This document shows, piece by piece, positions 36,035 through 47,642 of a DNA stretch of 64,000 nt. The notes beneath the pieces were generated by a model. That model was not told where the DNA came from. It did no database searches and saw only the letters and a list, made by a program, of their open reading frames with translations. How positions within the stretch are numbered: position 1 is the stretch's first letter; each line of letters starts with the position of its first letter. Source of the DNA: Haematobia irritans (Eukaryota > Arthropoda > Insecta > Diptera > Muscidae). The stretch lies in the NCBI RefSeq assembly GCF_050003625.1, contig NC_134401.1, forward strand, positions 91,862,852 to 91,926,851. Direction: 5' to 3'. Position numbers and translations under genes: made by a program.

Positions 36035-38435
36035 CAAGTATATACGGCCGTAAGTTCGGCCAGGCCGAAGCTTATGTACCCTCCATCATGGATTGCGTAG
36101 AAACTTCATCTAAACACTGCCATCGACAATCGAATTACTTAAGTTGCGGTAACGCTTGCCGATGGCAAGGTATCTTAAAACCTCCTAACACCATCTTCTA
36201 AATTGTATGTAAGTCCATACGTGGTATATATTAAATCAAAACAGATCGATCCAACACGTATATAAATCAGTTTAAAAAAGAAGACATAATAAAATTTTGA
36301 CAAAATTTTCTACAGAAATAAAATTTTAACAAAATTTTCACAAAATTTTCTATAGAAATAAAAATTTTGACAAAATTTTCTATGGAAAGAAAATTTTGAC
36401 AAAAATTTCTACAGAAATAAAATTTTAACAAAATTTTCTATAGAAATAAACTTTTGACAAAATTTTCTATAGAAATAAAATCTTGGTAGATTATTTTTGG
36501 CTCGAGTGGCAACCATGATTATGAACCGAATAAAATTTGAACAAAATTTTCTATAGAAATAAAATTTTGACAAAATTTTCTATAGAAATAAAATTTTGAT
36601 AAAATTTTCTATAAAAATAAAATTTTGACAATGATGACAATTTTATTATGAACCGAACAAAATTTTAACAAAATTTTCTCTAGAAATAAAATTTGGACAA
36701 AATTTTCTATAGAAATAAAATTTTGACAAAATTTTCTATAGGAATAAAATTTTGGTAGATTATTTTTGGCTCTAGTGGCAACCATGATTATGAACCGATA
36801 TGGACCAATTTTGGTATGGTTGTTACCGACCATATACTAACACCACGTGCCTAATTTGAACCGAATCGGATGAATTTTGCTCCTCCAAGTGGCTCCGGAG
36901 GTCAAATCTGGAGAATGTTTTATATGGGGGCCATATATAATTATGGACCGATATGGACCAATTCTGGCACGGTTGTTAAAGATCATATACTAACACCATT
37001 ACAACCGGATTGGAAGAAATTTGCTTCTCTTGGAGACTTCGCAAGCCAAATCTGGGGATCGGTTTATATGGGGGCTATATATAATTATGAACCGATGTGG
37101 ACCAATTTTTGCACGGTTGTTAGAGACCATATACCAATATCATGTACCAAATTTCAGGCGGATCGGATGAAATTTGCTTCTCTTTGAGGCTCCGCAACCC
37201 AAATCTGGGGATCGGTTTATATGGGCGCCATATATAATTATGGACCGATGTGGACCAATTTTTGCACGGTTGTTAGAGACCATATACCAATACCATGTAC
37301 CAAATTTCAGCCGGATCGGATGCAATTTGCTCCTCTTTGAGGCTCCGCAAGCCAAATCTGGGGATCGGTTTATATGGGGGCTATATATAATTATGGACCG
37401 ATGTGGACCAATTTTTGCATGATTGTTAGAGACCATTTACCAACACCATGTACCAAATTTCAGTCAGATCGGATGAAATATGCTTCTCTTAGAGGCTCCA
37501 CAAGCCAAATCTGGGGATCGGTTTATATGGGGGCTATATATAATTAAGGACCGATATGGACCAATTTTTGCATGGTTGTTAGAGACCATATATAGCAACA
37601 TCATGTACCAAATTTCAGCCGGATCGGATGAAACTTTCTTCTCTTTGAGGCTCCGCAAGCCAAATCTGGGGATCGGTTTATATGGGGGCTATATATAATT
37701 ATGGACCGATGTGGACCAATTTTTGCATGATTGTTAGAGACCATTTACCAACACCATGTACCAAATTTCAGTCAGATCGGATGAAATATGCTTCTCTTAG
37801 AGGCTCCACAAGCCAAATCTGGGGATCGGTTTATATGGGGGCTATATATAATTATGGACCGATGTGAACCAATTTTTGCATGGTTGTTAGAGACCCTATA
37901 CCAACACCATGTACCAAATTTCAGCCGGATCGGATGAAATTTGCTTCTCTTTTTGGCTCCGCAAGCCAAATCTGGGGATCGGTTTATATGGGGGCTATAT
38001 ATAATTATTGACCGATGTGGACCAATTTTTACATGGTTGTTAGAGACCATATACCAACACCATATACCAAATTTCAGCCGGATCGGATGAAATATGCTTC
38101 TGATAGAGGCTCCACAAGCCAAATCTGAGGGTCCCTTTATATGGGGGCTATACGTAAAAGTGGACCGATATGGCCCATTTTCAATACCATCCGACCTACA
38201 TCAATAACAACTACTTGTGCCAAGTTTCAAGTCGATAGCTTGTTTCGTTCGGAAGATATCGTGATTTCAACAGACGGACGGACGGACGGACGGACGGGCG
38301 GACATGCTTAGATCGACTCAGAATTTCACCACGACCCAGAATATATATACTTTATGGGGTCTTAGAGCAATATTTCGATGTGTTACAAACGGAATGACAA
38401 AGTTAATATACCCCCATCCTATGATGGAGGGTATA
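36035..38435 (-). mobile_element. HINE type B, reverse, longest copy
   Basis: The tail CAAGTATATACGGCCGTAAG is at the left and the head TATACCCTCCATCATAGGAT (minus strand) at the right. It has an expanded 29-bp satellite (36285-36755) and about eight 155-bp units from 36860 to 38120. The microsatellite CAGACGGACGGACGGACGGA is at 38270-38295. It is about 2.4 kb against 1.42 kb for the shortest copy, the difference being unit number. Confidence 0.85.
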
Positions 38436-38631
38436 AAAATGAAATTAAGTACAAAACACGATAAGTTTTAAAGGCATTTAAAATGGTGTAAAATGCTAGT
38501 AAAAAAACGGTTCACGCCTAAATAAATTTATGTGTACATTATAAAATTATTTATGTATGTTTATACTCTTCTTTTGTTAGAGTTTTTGATTTTCTTCCAA
38601 AATTTCAAACTTTTATACCAAAAACAGTTTT

Positions 38632-40474
38632 TATACCCTCCACCATAGGATGGGGGGTATATTAACTTTGTCATTCCGTTTGTAACACATCGAAATATTG
38701 CTCTAAGACCCCATAAAGTATATATATTCTGGGTCGTGGTGAAATTCTGAGTCGATCTGAGCATGTCCGTCCGTCCGTCCGTCCGTCCGTCTGTTGAAAT
38801 CACGCTAACTTCCGAACGATACAAGCTATCGACTTGAAACTTGGCACAAGTAGTTGTTATTGATGTAGGTCGGATGGTATTGCAAATGGGCCATATCGGT
38901 CCACTTTTACGTATAGCCCCCATATAAACGGACCCCCAAATTTGGCTTTCGAGGCCTCTAAGAGAAGCAAATTTCATCCGATCCGGCTGAAATTTGGTAC
39001 ATGGTGTTAGTATATGGTCTCTAACAACCATGCAAAAATTGGTCCACATCGGTTTATAATTATATATAGCCCCCATATAAACCGATCCCCCGATTTGGCT
39101 TGCGAGGCCTCTAAGAGAAGCAAATTTCATCCGATCCGGCTGAAATTTGGTACATGGTGTTAGTAAATGGTCTGTAACAACCATGCAAAAATTGGTCCAC
39201 ATCGGTCCATAATTATATATAGCCCCCATATAAACCGATCCCCCGATTTGGCTTGTGAGGCCTCTAAGAGAAGCAAATTTCATCCTATCCGGCTGAAAGT
39301 TGGTACATGGTGTTAGTATATGGTCTCTAACAACCATGCAAAAATTGGTTCACATCGGTCCATAATTATATATAGCCCCCATATAAACCGATTAACCGAT
39401 TTGACTTGCAAGGCCTCTAAGAGAAGCAAATTTTATCCGATCCGGCTGAAATTTGGTACATGGTGTTAGTATATGGTCTCTAACAACCATGCAACAATTT
39501 GTCCACATCGGTCCATAATTATATATAGCCCCCATATAAACCGATCACCAGATTTGACCTCCGGAGCCTCTTGGAAGACCAAAATTCATCTGATTCAGTT
39601 GAAATTTGGTACGTGGTGTTAATATATGGCCTCAAACTCCCATGCAGAAATTGGACTAAATCGGTCCATAATTATATATAGGCCCCATATAAACCGATTC
39701 CCAGATTTGACCTCCAGAGCCCCTTGGAAGAGCAAAATTCTTTCCATTCGGTTGAAATTTGGTACGTGATGTTAGTATATGGTATCCAACAACCATGCAG
39801 GAATTGGTTCCTATCAGCCCATAATTATATATAGCTCCCATATAAACCGATCCTCAGATTTGACCTCCGGTGCCTTTTGGAGAAGCAAAATTCATCCGAT
39901 CTGCTTGAAATTTGGTACGTGGTGATCGTATATGATATTTAACAACCATGCCAAGAGTGGTCCATATCAGTCCATAATCATATATAGCCCCATATAAACT
40001 GATCCCGAGATTTGGTTTTGGAGCCTCTTGGAGGAGCAAATTTCATCCGAGTGAGTTGAAATTTGGTACATTGTGCTAGTATAGGGTCGTTAACAACCAT
40101 GCCTAACTAGGTCCATATCGGTCTATAGTTATATATATCCCTCAGATAAATCGATTTCCAATCACACAAAAATTGATCCATATCAAGTTCATAATTGTAT
40201 ATAGCCCCCATATAAGTGACCCCCATATTTCAATTCTGGCTCTCTATATCGATTCGTAATTATTTGTGGACTTACCTATACATAACTTTTTTTGACTAAT
40301 ATATACCACATATGGACTAACTCACAATTTAGAAAACGATGTTAAGAAGTTTTAAGATACCACAATACAAGTATTTCGATTGTGGATGACAGTCTTTCGT
40401 AGAAGTTTCTACGCAATCCATGGTGGAGGGTACATAAGATTCGGCCTGGCCGAACTTACGGCCGTATATACTTG
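38632..40474 (+). mobile_element. HINE type B, forward
   Basis: Head TATACCCTCCACCATAGGAT/GGGGGGTATA, GTCCGTCCGTCCGTCCGTCC microsatellite, about nine units of about 155 bp that become progressively more diverged toward the tail, then TCGGCCTGGCCGAACTTACG and GTATATACTTG. It faces the reverse copy at 36035-38435, head to head, across 196 bp. Confidence 0.85.
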
Positions 40475-40629
40475 TTTGTTATAAAATTGTTAGTTTTGCA
40501 ATAAAAAAATAATATTTTATTCAAAAGCCATTTCGTTTATATCAAGCACTGTTTCTGACTGTAAATATTTAATAACCCACATTTCGAAGTTTCATATAAA
40601 AATTTAATATAGTATAAATGTCTAAATTA

Positions 40630-40915
40630 CAACAAAAATTGGTTCGGTCGGAGCAGCAATTGAACCCACGACCCTTTGCATGCAAGGCAGACATGCTAAC
40701 CACAGCTCCACGTGGCCAACAAATGTATGTTTCTTTTAAATAATGTTATGTTTGCATGGGCTCGTGGGCGCTGCAAACTATGCTACATAAATGTAACTTA
40801 TAACGATAATTGTCTACTGGTGACTATAACTGCTACTTATCCCAGTGGAGAGTGTGTTGTCTTACAAACTGTATGGCCCTCGGTTCGATTCTCCGTCCAG
40901 GCGAAAGGTAAAATT
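40630..40915. repeat. Divergent tRNA-like modules in family A copy 1
   Basis: Module A on the minus strand has TGGAGCTGTGG at 40700-40710 (inverted) and GGTTCAATTG near 40655. Module B on the plus strand has TATCCCAGTGG at 40838-40848 and a good B box GGTTCGATTCT at 40882-40892. Spacing between the boxes is tRNA-like. The heads face each other, so the modules would be transcribed away from each other. Confidence 0.7.
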
Positions 40916-41230
40916 TTAAAAAATTATAAAATTGAATAATTTCTTCAACATTATTTGTATTACAGAAAAAGGTACCAAGAACTAAAAATTTCGTGGAAGT
41001 GAAAATTATGTGGGGGAATGAGCACAATCTTCTTTGGGGAAAATTCTTCCAAGCATATAATATTTTTGGGTTCAAACGCTTCCAAACATATAATATGTTC
41101 ACATAAAACAAACATATTAATGTTTCGGCACTATCCAATAATATATGTGCTTCCTGCAAAATATGTTTGGAACATATGTTAGAGAAGCGATTTTTTTTGA
41201 GGGTGTACTACTAAAACATTCAATAAAAAA

Positions 41231-41614
41231 CAAGTATATACGGCCGTAAGTTCGGCCAGGCCGAAGCTTATGTACCCTCCACCATGGATTGCGTAGAAAC
41301 TTCTTCTAAACACTGCCACCCACAATCGAATTACTTAAGTTGCGGTAACGCTTGCCGATGGCAAGGTATCTTAAACCTCCTAAGACCGTCTTCTAAATTG
41401 TATGTAAGTTCATACGTGGTATATATTAAATCAAAAAAGATCGATCAAATACGTATATAATTCAGTTTGATAAAATTTTCTATAGACATAAACTTTTGAC
41501 AAAATTTTCTATAGAAATAAAATTTTGAGAAAATTTTCTATCGAAATAAAATTTTGACAAAATTTTCGATAGAAATAAAGTTTTAAAAAAAAAATTCTAT
41601 AAAAATAAAATTTT
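41231..41614 (-). mobile_element. HINE type B, reverse, truncated
   Basis: Tail CAAGTATATACGGCCGTAAG and hairpin, the conserved ATTACTTAAGTTGCGGTAAC block and the beginning of the 29-bp satellite, then cut off at TTTTG|TTGTGG. Only 24 bp separate it from the end of family A copy 1. Confidence 0.75.
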
Positions 41615-41910
41615 GTTGTGGTTTTTATTGCAGCTTAAAACCATACATTGACTAAACTACAAGTGTAGCTTAACCAACAGAGGAAAAGAATGTTTGTCAA
41701 ATTTATTTGGGCAAAGCCCTATAGACTGCAAGATGGTTGGATGGACGCACGTTTCGGAATTACCACATTCCTCATCAGCATCCTCTACTTGCAGCAAAAC
41801 TATCAACCAATTATCAGAATAAATTCAGGCAGTTCATTAAACCCAACAATGAACCACACTTGAACCTCCCGAAAAAAGGTTTTGTATGATAGCCGGTATA
41901 TTAACCTTAG
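41615..41910. other. Unidentified sequence, possibly another dispersed repeat
   Basis: Starts TTGTGGTTTTTATTGCAGC and continues with GTGTAGCTTAACCAACAGAG and GTTGGATGGACGCACGTTTC. It appears once here. It has no long frame and does not match the other families in the window. Confidence 0.35.
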
Positions 41911-41942
41911 GGTATAAAAATAATGTTGTGTTTGTACACATT

Positions 41943-42015
41943 CTGAACATATATATGCTTGAAGCAGAATACGTTTGGGGGTATATGTTACAGAGGCGAT
42001 TTTTTCCTAGGGTGT
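41943..42015. mobile_element. Solo right end of a CACTG family B element
   Basis: ATATATATGCTTGAAGCAGA ... GTTACAGAGGCGATTTTTTC then AGGGTG is the family B right arm (compare 28130-28199). The rest of the element is absent. Confidence 0.6.
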
Positions 42016-42039
42016 CGCAGTTAGAGACTAAAGAAGCTA

Positions 42040-42962
42040 AAGGGTGATTCTTTTGAGGTTAGGATTTTCATGCATTAGTATTTGACAGATCACGTGGGAT
42101 TTCAGACATGGTGTCAAAGAGAAAGATGCTCAGTATGCTTTGACATTTCATCATGAATAGACTTACTAACGAGCAACGCTTGCAAATCATTGAATTTTAT
42201 TACCAAAATCAGTGTTCGGTTCGAAATGTGTTTCGCGCTTTACGATGAGGCTCATTTCTGGTTGAATGGCTACGTAAATAAGCAAAATTGCCGCATTTGG
42301 AGTGAAGAGCAACCAGAAGCCGTTCAAGAACTGCCCATGCATCCCGAAAAATGCACTGTTTGGTGTGGTTTGTACGCTGGTGGAATCATTGGACCGTATT
42401 TTTTCAAAGATGCTGTTGGACGCAACGTTACGGTGAATGGCGATCGCTATCGTTCGATGCTAACAAACTTTTTGTTGCCAAAAATGGAAGAACTGAACTT
42501 GGTTGACATGTGGTTTCAACAAGATGGCGCTACATGCCACACAGCTCGCGATTCTATGGCCATTTTGAGGGAAAACTTCGGAGAACAATTCATCTCAAGA
42601 AATGGACCGGTAAGTTGGCCACCAAGATCATGCGATTTGACGCCTTTAGACTATTTTTTGTGGGGCTACGTCAAGTCTAAAGTCTACAGAAATAAGCCAG
42701 CAACTATTCCAGCTTTGGAAGACAACATTTCCGAAGAAATTCGGGCTATTCCGGCCGAAATGCTCGAAAAAGTTGCCCAAAATTGGACTTTCCGAATGGA
42801 CCACCTAAGACGCAGCCGCGGTCAACATTTAAATGAAATTATCTTCAAAAAGTAAATGTCATGGACCAATCTAACGTTTCAAATAAAGAACCGATGAGAT
42901 TTTGCAAATTTTATGCGTTTTTTTAAAAAAAAAAGTTATCAAGCTCTTAACAAATCACCCTT
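42040..42962 (+). mobile_element. Tc1/mariner element of DD41D type, internally deleted (923 bp)
   Basis: Ends AAGGGTGATT and the exact inverse AATCACCCTT, flanked by TA at 42038-42039 and 42963-42964. It encodes the catalytic half of a transposase (see 42153-42855). A deletion has removed the DNA-binding part. Confidence 0.88.
42153..42855 (+). pseudogene. DD41D transposase pseudogene lacking the DNA-binding region
   Basis: The genuine ATG at 42153 opens MNRLTNEQRLQIIEFYYQNQ and about 31 codons, then hits TGA at the deletion junction near 42243. Downstream a different frame runs from the first catalytic Asp (DEAHFWLNGYVNKQNCR, codon 42244-42246) to the natural stop at 42855. The second Asp is in QQDGATCHTAR. 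The third is in CDLTPLDYFLWGY, 41 residues after the second, which is the spacing that defines DD41D (rosa-type) Tc1/mariner elements. The helix-turn-helix region between the two parts is gone, so the protein cannot bind its ends, though all three Asp remain. The C-terminus (MDHLRRSRGQHLNEIIFKK) is complete. Confidence 0.88.
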
Positions 42963-42964
42963 TA

Positions 42965-44043
42965 TATGAAAATGGCACTAAAGTCTAAATTATCTTAGGT
43001 GATATGATACGTAAAATTGCTCTAAAGGAGAATTCGTTGGCTAAAGCCAGTAAAATTTGCCTCAAAAAATATAAGTAAACATGCAGTAAAAATGCATCAA
43101 CCCTTTGATATTCAAAGCCACATTTGTTTAATTATAATCCAAGTACACTGTCAGCGCAATTTTTTTGCTCCATTACCAAATAATACATTTTAAATTATCT
43201 TTTATATTTTATTTGTAGTTGACAATCGAGTTGATTAGAAACCACTGAAATTTCCAATATCACATCATGCGATAAGAATTTATCTTCCTAGCATGTAGTC
43301 TTTACCAATTCATAGTCGATCTTATGTTCGCTTTAGTTTCAGTAGAAACTGATAGATGTAGCCGCAAATCCAATTACGGTTTGCACTTTCAATTGAAAGT
43401 GCTGCTGCAAATGCTTTTGAAATCATCATCATTCTATTATGGCTTTGATATCATACTCTCCCATATGCATTTGAGAGTCAAGCAGTTCTAGCATTTACCA
43501 CGGATGTGAAGTGGTTTCCTCCATCACATGCATTGACTCTATTGAAACCTAGTGTTTTATAAGACGGTGAAAAGAGGTAAGACCATGCTATATGATATTG
43601 AATCATGGTCTGGGAAAGATATCCATTGACACAGTAGCAGTTTTCGTCAGGCAATAGGGGTTTCCGGGAACTGGAATTACCGGGATTTTGCCCGATTTCC
43701 TGGCAATTAAGTGCAAGAATTTCCTGGAATTTTTATCACATTATTTCATATGAAATTTTACCATGTTACTTTGTTCCGATATACGTAATGTTGGTTCCTA
43801 GTCCAGATTCTAAGGGGCCCTAATAATTTTTAAAGGAAGCATTATCTTCCCGTATTTCGATGGAGTAATAGACTAATTAGGTCCTTTTAACGCGTGACAC
43901 CATGGTAAAAAGCGGAATATCTATCGTAATACTAAGTAAATAACTTGGTTGCGAAAAATATGTTACATATTCATCATTCAAAAATAACATTTTGTTCTAG
44001 GTGAGGTGAGCATACTCCTTCCCTGGTTGTTGGCTCTAAATGG
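42965..44043. other. Unassigned sequence
   Basis: About 1 kb with no supported gene or match to other repeats. 43640-43740 has repeated TTTCCGGGAA/TTTCCTGG words that could be the edge of an unknown element. Confidence 0.4.
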
Positions 44044-46220
44044 GGCCTGAATCCAAAGGTTGCGCACTTGATACATGAGAGCGTAATAAGGCCAATTCTG
44101 ACACATACGTCGATAGTCTGGCGGACATCAAAGGAGAGGAAGTGCAACATAGAAATTTTACAACGGGTCCAACGGGGCATGTTGCCTTGGCATAATTGGG
44201 GCAATAAAGAACACGTCAACGAGATCTTTGGAGACGATACTGCACTTAAGACCTATAGAGGTTCGGATAAAAAACGTAGCCACCATAGTTACTATGAGAG
44301 TGAAGATGTCGGAAACAGGAAACATGGCGAACTATCAAAGGATAATAGGAGAGGACCCAGACACCAAGATCTTATTCTGATTACCGCACCATAGCCCAAT
44401 CCTGCAGGCAGAAGTACGTAACCAAGGCCGTATTCAGGGGGGGGGGGGGATGAGGGGGATCAAACCCCCCCGAAATGAATGAATATTTTTATATAAATAA
44501 ATATTTATTTTTAGCCGCATAGAAAAATCTTATCGAAGATGTTGAAGAAAAGCTTAAGGTTTTATTTTGAAAAACGCTTACCTATAAAACTTGCACAAAT
44601 CATAGTTGAAAAGCCCGTCAAACGACGATAAAAAAAAACAAATTGTTTTTGTTCTCGCACCACAAATTTAATTTTTGGAAAATGTCTTTCTGCTTTTTAT
44701 GTGTGTTTGTTGTCTTTTTGTGAATATGACTCGCTTTGTTTGGCCATAGCAACAACAACGAAACAGCCAAAGACACATGTGTAAATGAAATGGCGCAAAA
44801 CTGCAAAAAGAACCTGCCTAATTCAGCGATGGAAGCACTTGGAGAGTGCAATAAAGAGATATTTCCAAACGTGCATATTCTTTTAAAAATTTTGGTCATT
44901 TTGCCAGTTACTCAGGGATGGAAAATACAATTTTTAAGAAAGTACAAAAAAGGTATTTTTTGAGCGGAAAGGTACTTTTTACTAAATTCCAACAAAAATT
45001 TCACTGGAAGATTATTGTCAAGAGACTGAATTTTAAAGAAAATAAAATTTTGACAAAATTTTCTATATAAATAAAATTTTGCAAAAATTTTCTATAGAAA
45101 TAAAATTTTGCAAAATTTTTTCTATAGAAATAAAATTTTGCAAAAATTTCCTATAGAAATAAAATTTTTACAAAATATTCAATTGAAATAAAATTTTGAC
45201 AAAATTTTCTATAAAAATAAAATTTTGGAAAAATTCTATATAGAAATAAAATTTTGACAACATTTTCTACCGAAATAAAAAATCGATAATATAGAATCGC
45301 ATTCTTTTTTCGACTAAAACATTCTTAAAGTTCAATAAAATCCTGTTTTTGACTATGTCTTTTACAAAATCGAGATTTTCTTCCCACATGGAAATTCGAC
45401 TAGCGAGAGTAGACTCAATGGATTTGCATTAATTTCGGTTCATCGCCGAATAAATGTGCCGACTAAAGAAGTCATTGATTTATTTGCTGCCCAAAAAGCC
45501 CGTCGGCTCAATTTAATATTATAAAAATATTGTATACATACCTATACATAAATAAAATTTTCTACACATGAGATTATATGAATATTTTTTTTAAAGTTGA
45601 ACCCCCCCCCCGAATTAAAATCCTGGCTACGGCCTTGTACGTAACCCAACTGAATTTGTACAATTGCTCGAAAATAACACAAGGCCACAAAACTTAAACA
45701 TTTTCATAGTTTGGCAAAAGGTAGTGAAGGCAATAGCAGACAATATGATTCGATCGCGAACCTTATTCGAATGCAAAAACATGGCCAACGAATACTCGGA
45801 ATACGGCACGAACCGCATCATATAGATACCGGAATAAGAGAAAACCTAAAGGCAAATGAACTGGCGATAAGAACTAGAACACATAGGAAAGTGATCTGGG
45901 GAGAATGGGACTCCAGAACAGATGCCAGGGAGGAAGTAACTGCTACACTGATAGATCGAAGATGGGTGAGAGTAGGAGACTATGCATATTACCGAACCCC
46001 AGCACAATCCTGAAGGTAAAAGCACGTGACATAACGGAATGTGTTAAACGACTAGCACGAGACCATGCCAGATTGCCAGAGGTCAACTGCAAATCGTATT
46101 CGAATTCAAAAGCATGATCAACGAATATTCAGAATACGGAACGAACCGCATCCTATGGATGCCGGGACATAACTAAAGGCAAATAAATGTAAAGGCAAAT
46201 AAACTGGCGATAAGACACAT
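44044..46220 (+). pseudogene. Decayed non-LTR retrotransposon (RT C-terminus and RNase H), split by a hAT
   Basis: 44044-44414 translates to a LINE RT C-terminal region (HESVIRPILTHTSIVWRTSK, CNIEILQRVQRGML) with frameshifts after GDDTALK. The hAT-like insert 44423-45637 follows. Beyond it, 45646-46010 gives RNase H-like sequence with stops (IADNMIRSRTLFECKNMANE, NELAIRTR). A second, more damaged copy of the same segment begins at about 46085 (GCAAATCGTATTCGAATTC, CATCCTATGGATGCCGGG), so part of the relic is duplicated. RT then RNase H suggests an I/LOA/R1-type LINE. It is long dead. Confidence 0.65.
44423..45637. mobile_element. hAT-like element (1215 bp), perfect 8-bp duplication
   Basis: Ends CAAGGCCGTATTCAGG and, inverted, CAAGGCCGTAGCCAGG, flanked by TACGTAAC at 44415-44422 and 45638-45645. 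Poly-G/poly-C subterminal tracts occur at 44437-44475 and 45602-45612. A block of the 29-bp satellite lies inside (45030-45290). ORFs at 44618-44963 have no transposase motifs. hAT is inferred from the 8-bp duplication. Confidence 0.75.
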
Positions 46221-46316
46221 AAGCAAGTGAACTTCAAAAACGACCGGAAGTGAGACGAAAATACTACGAGGTGACTCAGATAAGAAAAATACTGAAGAAC
46301 TACTCAAGGAGAGTAG

Positions 46317-47130
46317 GACGACGACATACAAACCGACCCCCTGATTTGACCTCCGGAGCCTCTTGGAGGAGCAAAATTCTCCGGTCTGGTTGAAATTTGG
46401 TACGTGGTATTAGTATATGGTCTCTAACAACAATGCAAAAATTTATCCATATCGGTCCATAATAATATATATCGCACATATAAACCAATCCCCAGATTTG
46501 ACCTCTGGAGCCTCTTGGAGGGACAAAATTCATCCGATCCGGTTAAAATTTTATATGTCGTGTTAGTATATGGTCTCTACCAACCATGCAAAAAGGGGTC
46601 CATATCGGCCCATAATTCTATATTGCCCCCATATAAACCGATCCCAGATATGACCTCCGGAGCAAAATTCGTCCGATTTGGATTAAATTTGGTACATTGT
46701 GCTGCTAGAAAACGTTCCAAAATTGGGCAATATCGGCCTATAGTTATATATAGCCCCTAGATGAACTTATCCTATATCACTAATGCCAAAAAGTGGTCCA
46801 TATCGGTTCATAATTGTGTAAAGCGACCACCATATTTCAATTCTGGCTCTCTAATTAAAGCACAAAACTTCATATACGTTCGTAATTGTTTGTAGACTTC
46901 CCTATATACCACAAGAACTGAATTATATACGTATTTAATCTGTTTTTTTCTAATATATACCACGTATGGACTAACTTACAATTTAGAAGACGATGTTAAG
47001 AAGTTTTAAGATACATTGCCATCGGTAAGTATTACCACAACCCAAGTAATTATATCGTGGCTGATAGTCTTTAGTATAAGTTGGTGGAGGGTACATAAGA
47101 CTCGGCCTGGCCGAACTTACGGCCGTACAT
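46317..47130 (+). mobile_element. HINE type B, forward, 5'-truncated
   Basis: Starts inside a 155-bp unit (ACAAACCGACCCCCTGATTT), continues through about three diverged units and ends with the tail GGTGGAGGGTACATAAGACT, GGCCTGGCCGAACTTACGG and a degraded CGTACATTTTGTT. The head is absent. Confidence 0.7.
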
Positions 47131-47555
47131 TTTGTTAATTCTTCCAATATCTGAAACTAGTACTTTATCAATGGAAGTTTTTCATTGAGCGGAATTCCGG
47201 GAAATTTACGCTTTTATGGGAATGGAAAAAGTCGAGAAAAAACCCTATCAGGCACGAATGCAGTGAATTAAATCGCAATTTTGGTCGACGTGGAGTTGTC
47301 AATGCAATAATTGGCTCGAAAACCATATGCAACAAATGTTCTACACATCTCAGTATGAGCAAAGATTTTACTAAATAATTGATGGTTCATTAAAATATAA
47401 AAGCAGCAAATCGTTACATTCTCTTACCAATTAAAAATTGAATTCGTGTCAATAGTTGTCTAGGTAATTGAACGTCTCCAATATTTTACTATTCGGCTTG
47501 AAAGAGAAGTACAATCTAATATGGAAATATATTCACGGTTGCCACTGTTGGTAGA
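47131..47555. other. Unassigned sequence
   Basis: No gene. The 64-codon minus frame at 47168-47362 has no domain. Confidence 0.4.
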
Positions 47556-47641
47556 ATATAGAAATTTTGACAAAATTTTTTCTAGGATTAAAATTTTGAC
47601 AAAATTTTCAATAGAAATACAATTTCGACAAAATTTTCTCT
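47556..47641. repeat. 29-bp satellite, left flank
   Basis: Imperfect units of GACAAAATTTTCTATAGAAA plus TAAAATTTT. The array is interrupted by the CACTG family A element at 47643, continues at 49386-49690, is interrupted again at 49693-52563 and finishes at 52566-52601. Confidence 0.75.
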
Positions 47642-47642
47642 A

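Larger units (their letters stand above)
35515..41205. mobile_element. CACTG-type TIR element, family A copy 1, with two nested HINEs
   Basis: Left end CACTGTTAGAAAAATATG, right end inverted CACCCTCAAAAAAAATCGC, TA at 35513-35514 and 41206-41207. Type B HINEs at 36035-38435 (reverse) and 38632-40474 (forward) account for about 4.2 kb, leaving roughly 1.45 kb. The native part between the HINEs (38436-38631) matches 48470-48672 of copy 2. Two tRNA-like modules lie at 40630-40915. Confidence 0.8.

Noticed and set aside
36860..38120. CRISPR-like array
   Set aside because: The repeats are long (about 155 bp), contiguous with no unique spacers, and lie inside a eukaryotic element.
42965..44043. 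Possible TIR element with TTTCCGGGAA words and a partner near 47190
   Set aside because: The inverted match to GGAATTCCGGGAAATT is too short and no target duplication is visible.
44618..44963. Overlapping 75-93 codon ORFs inside the hAT
   Set aside because: No zinc finger or hAT dimerisation motif; opposite-strand overlap and AT-rich composition suggest chance.
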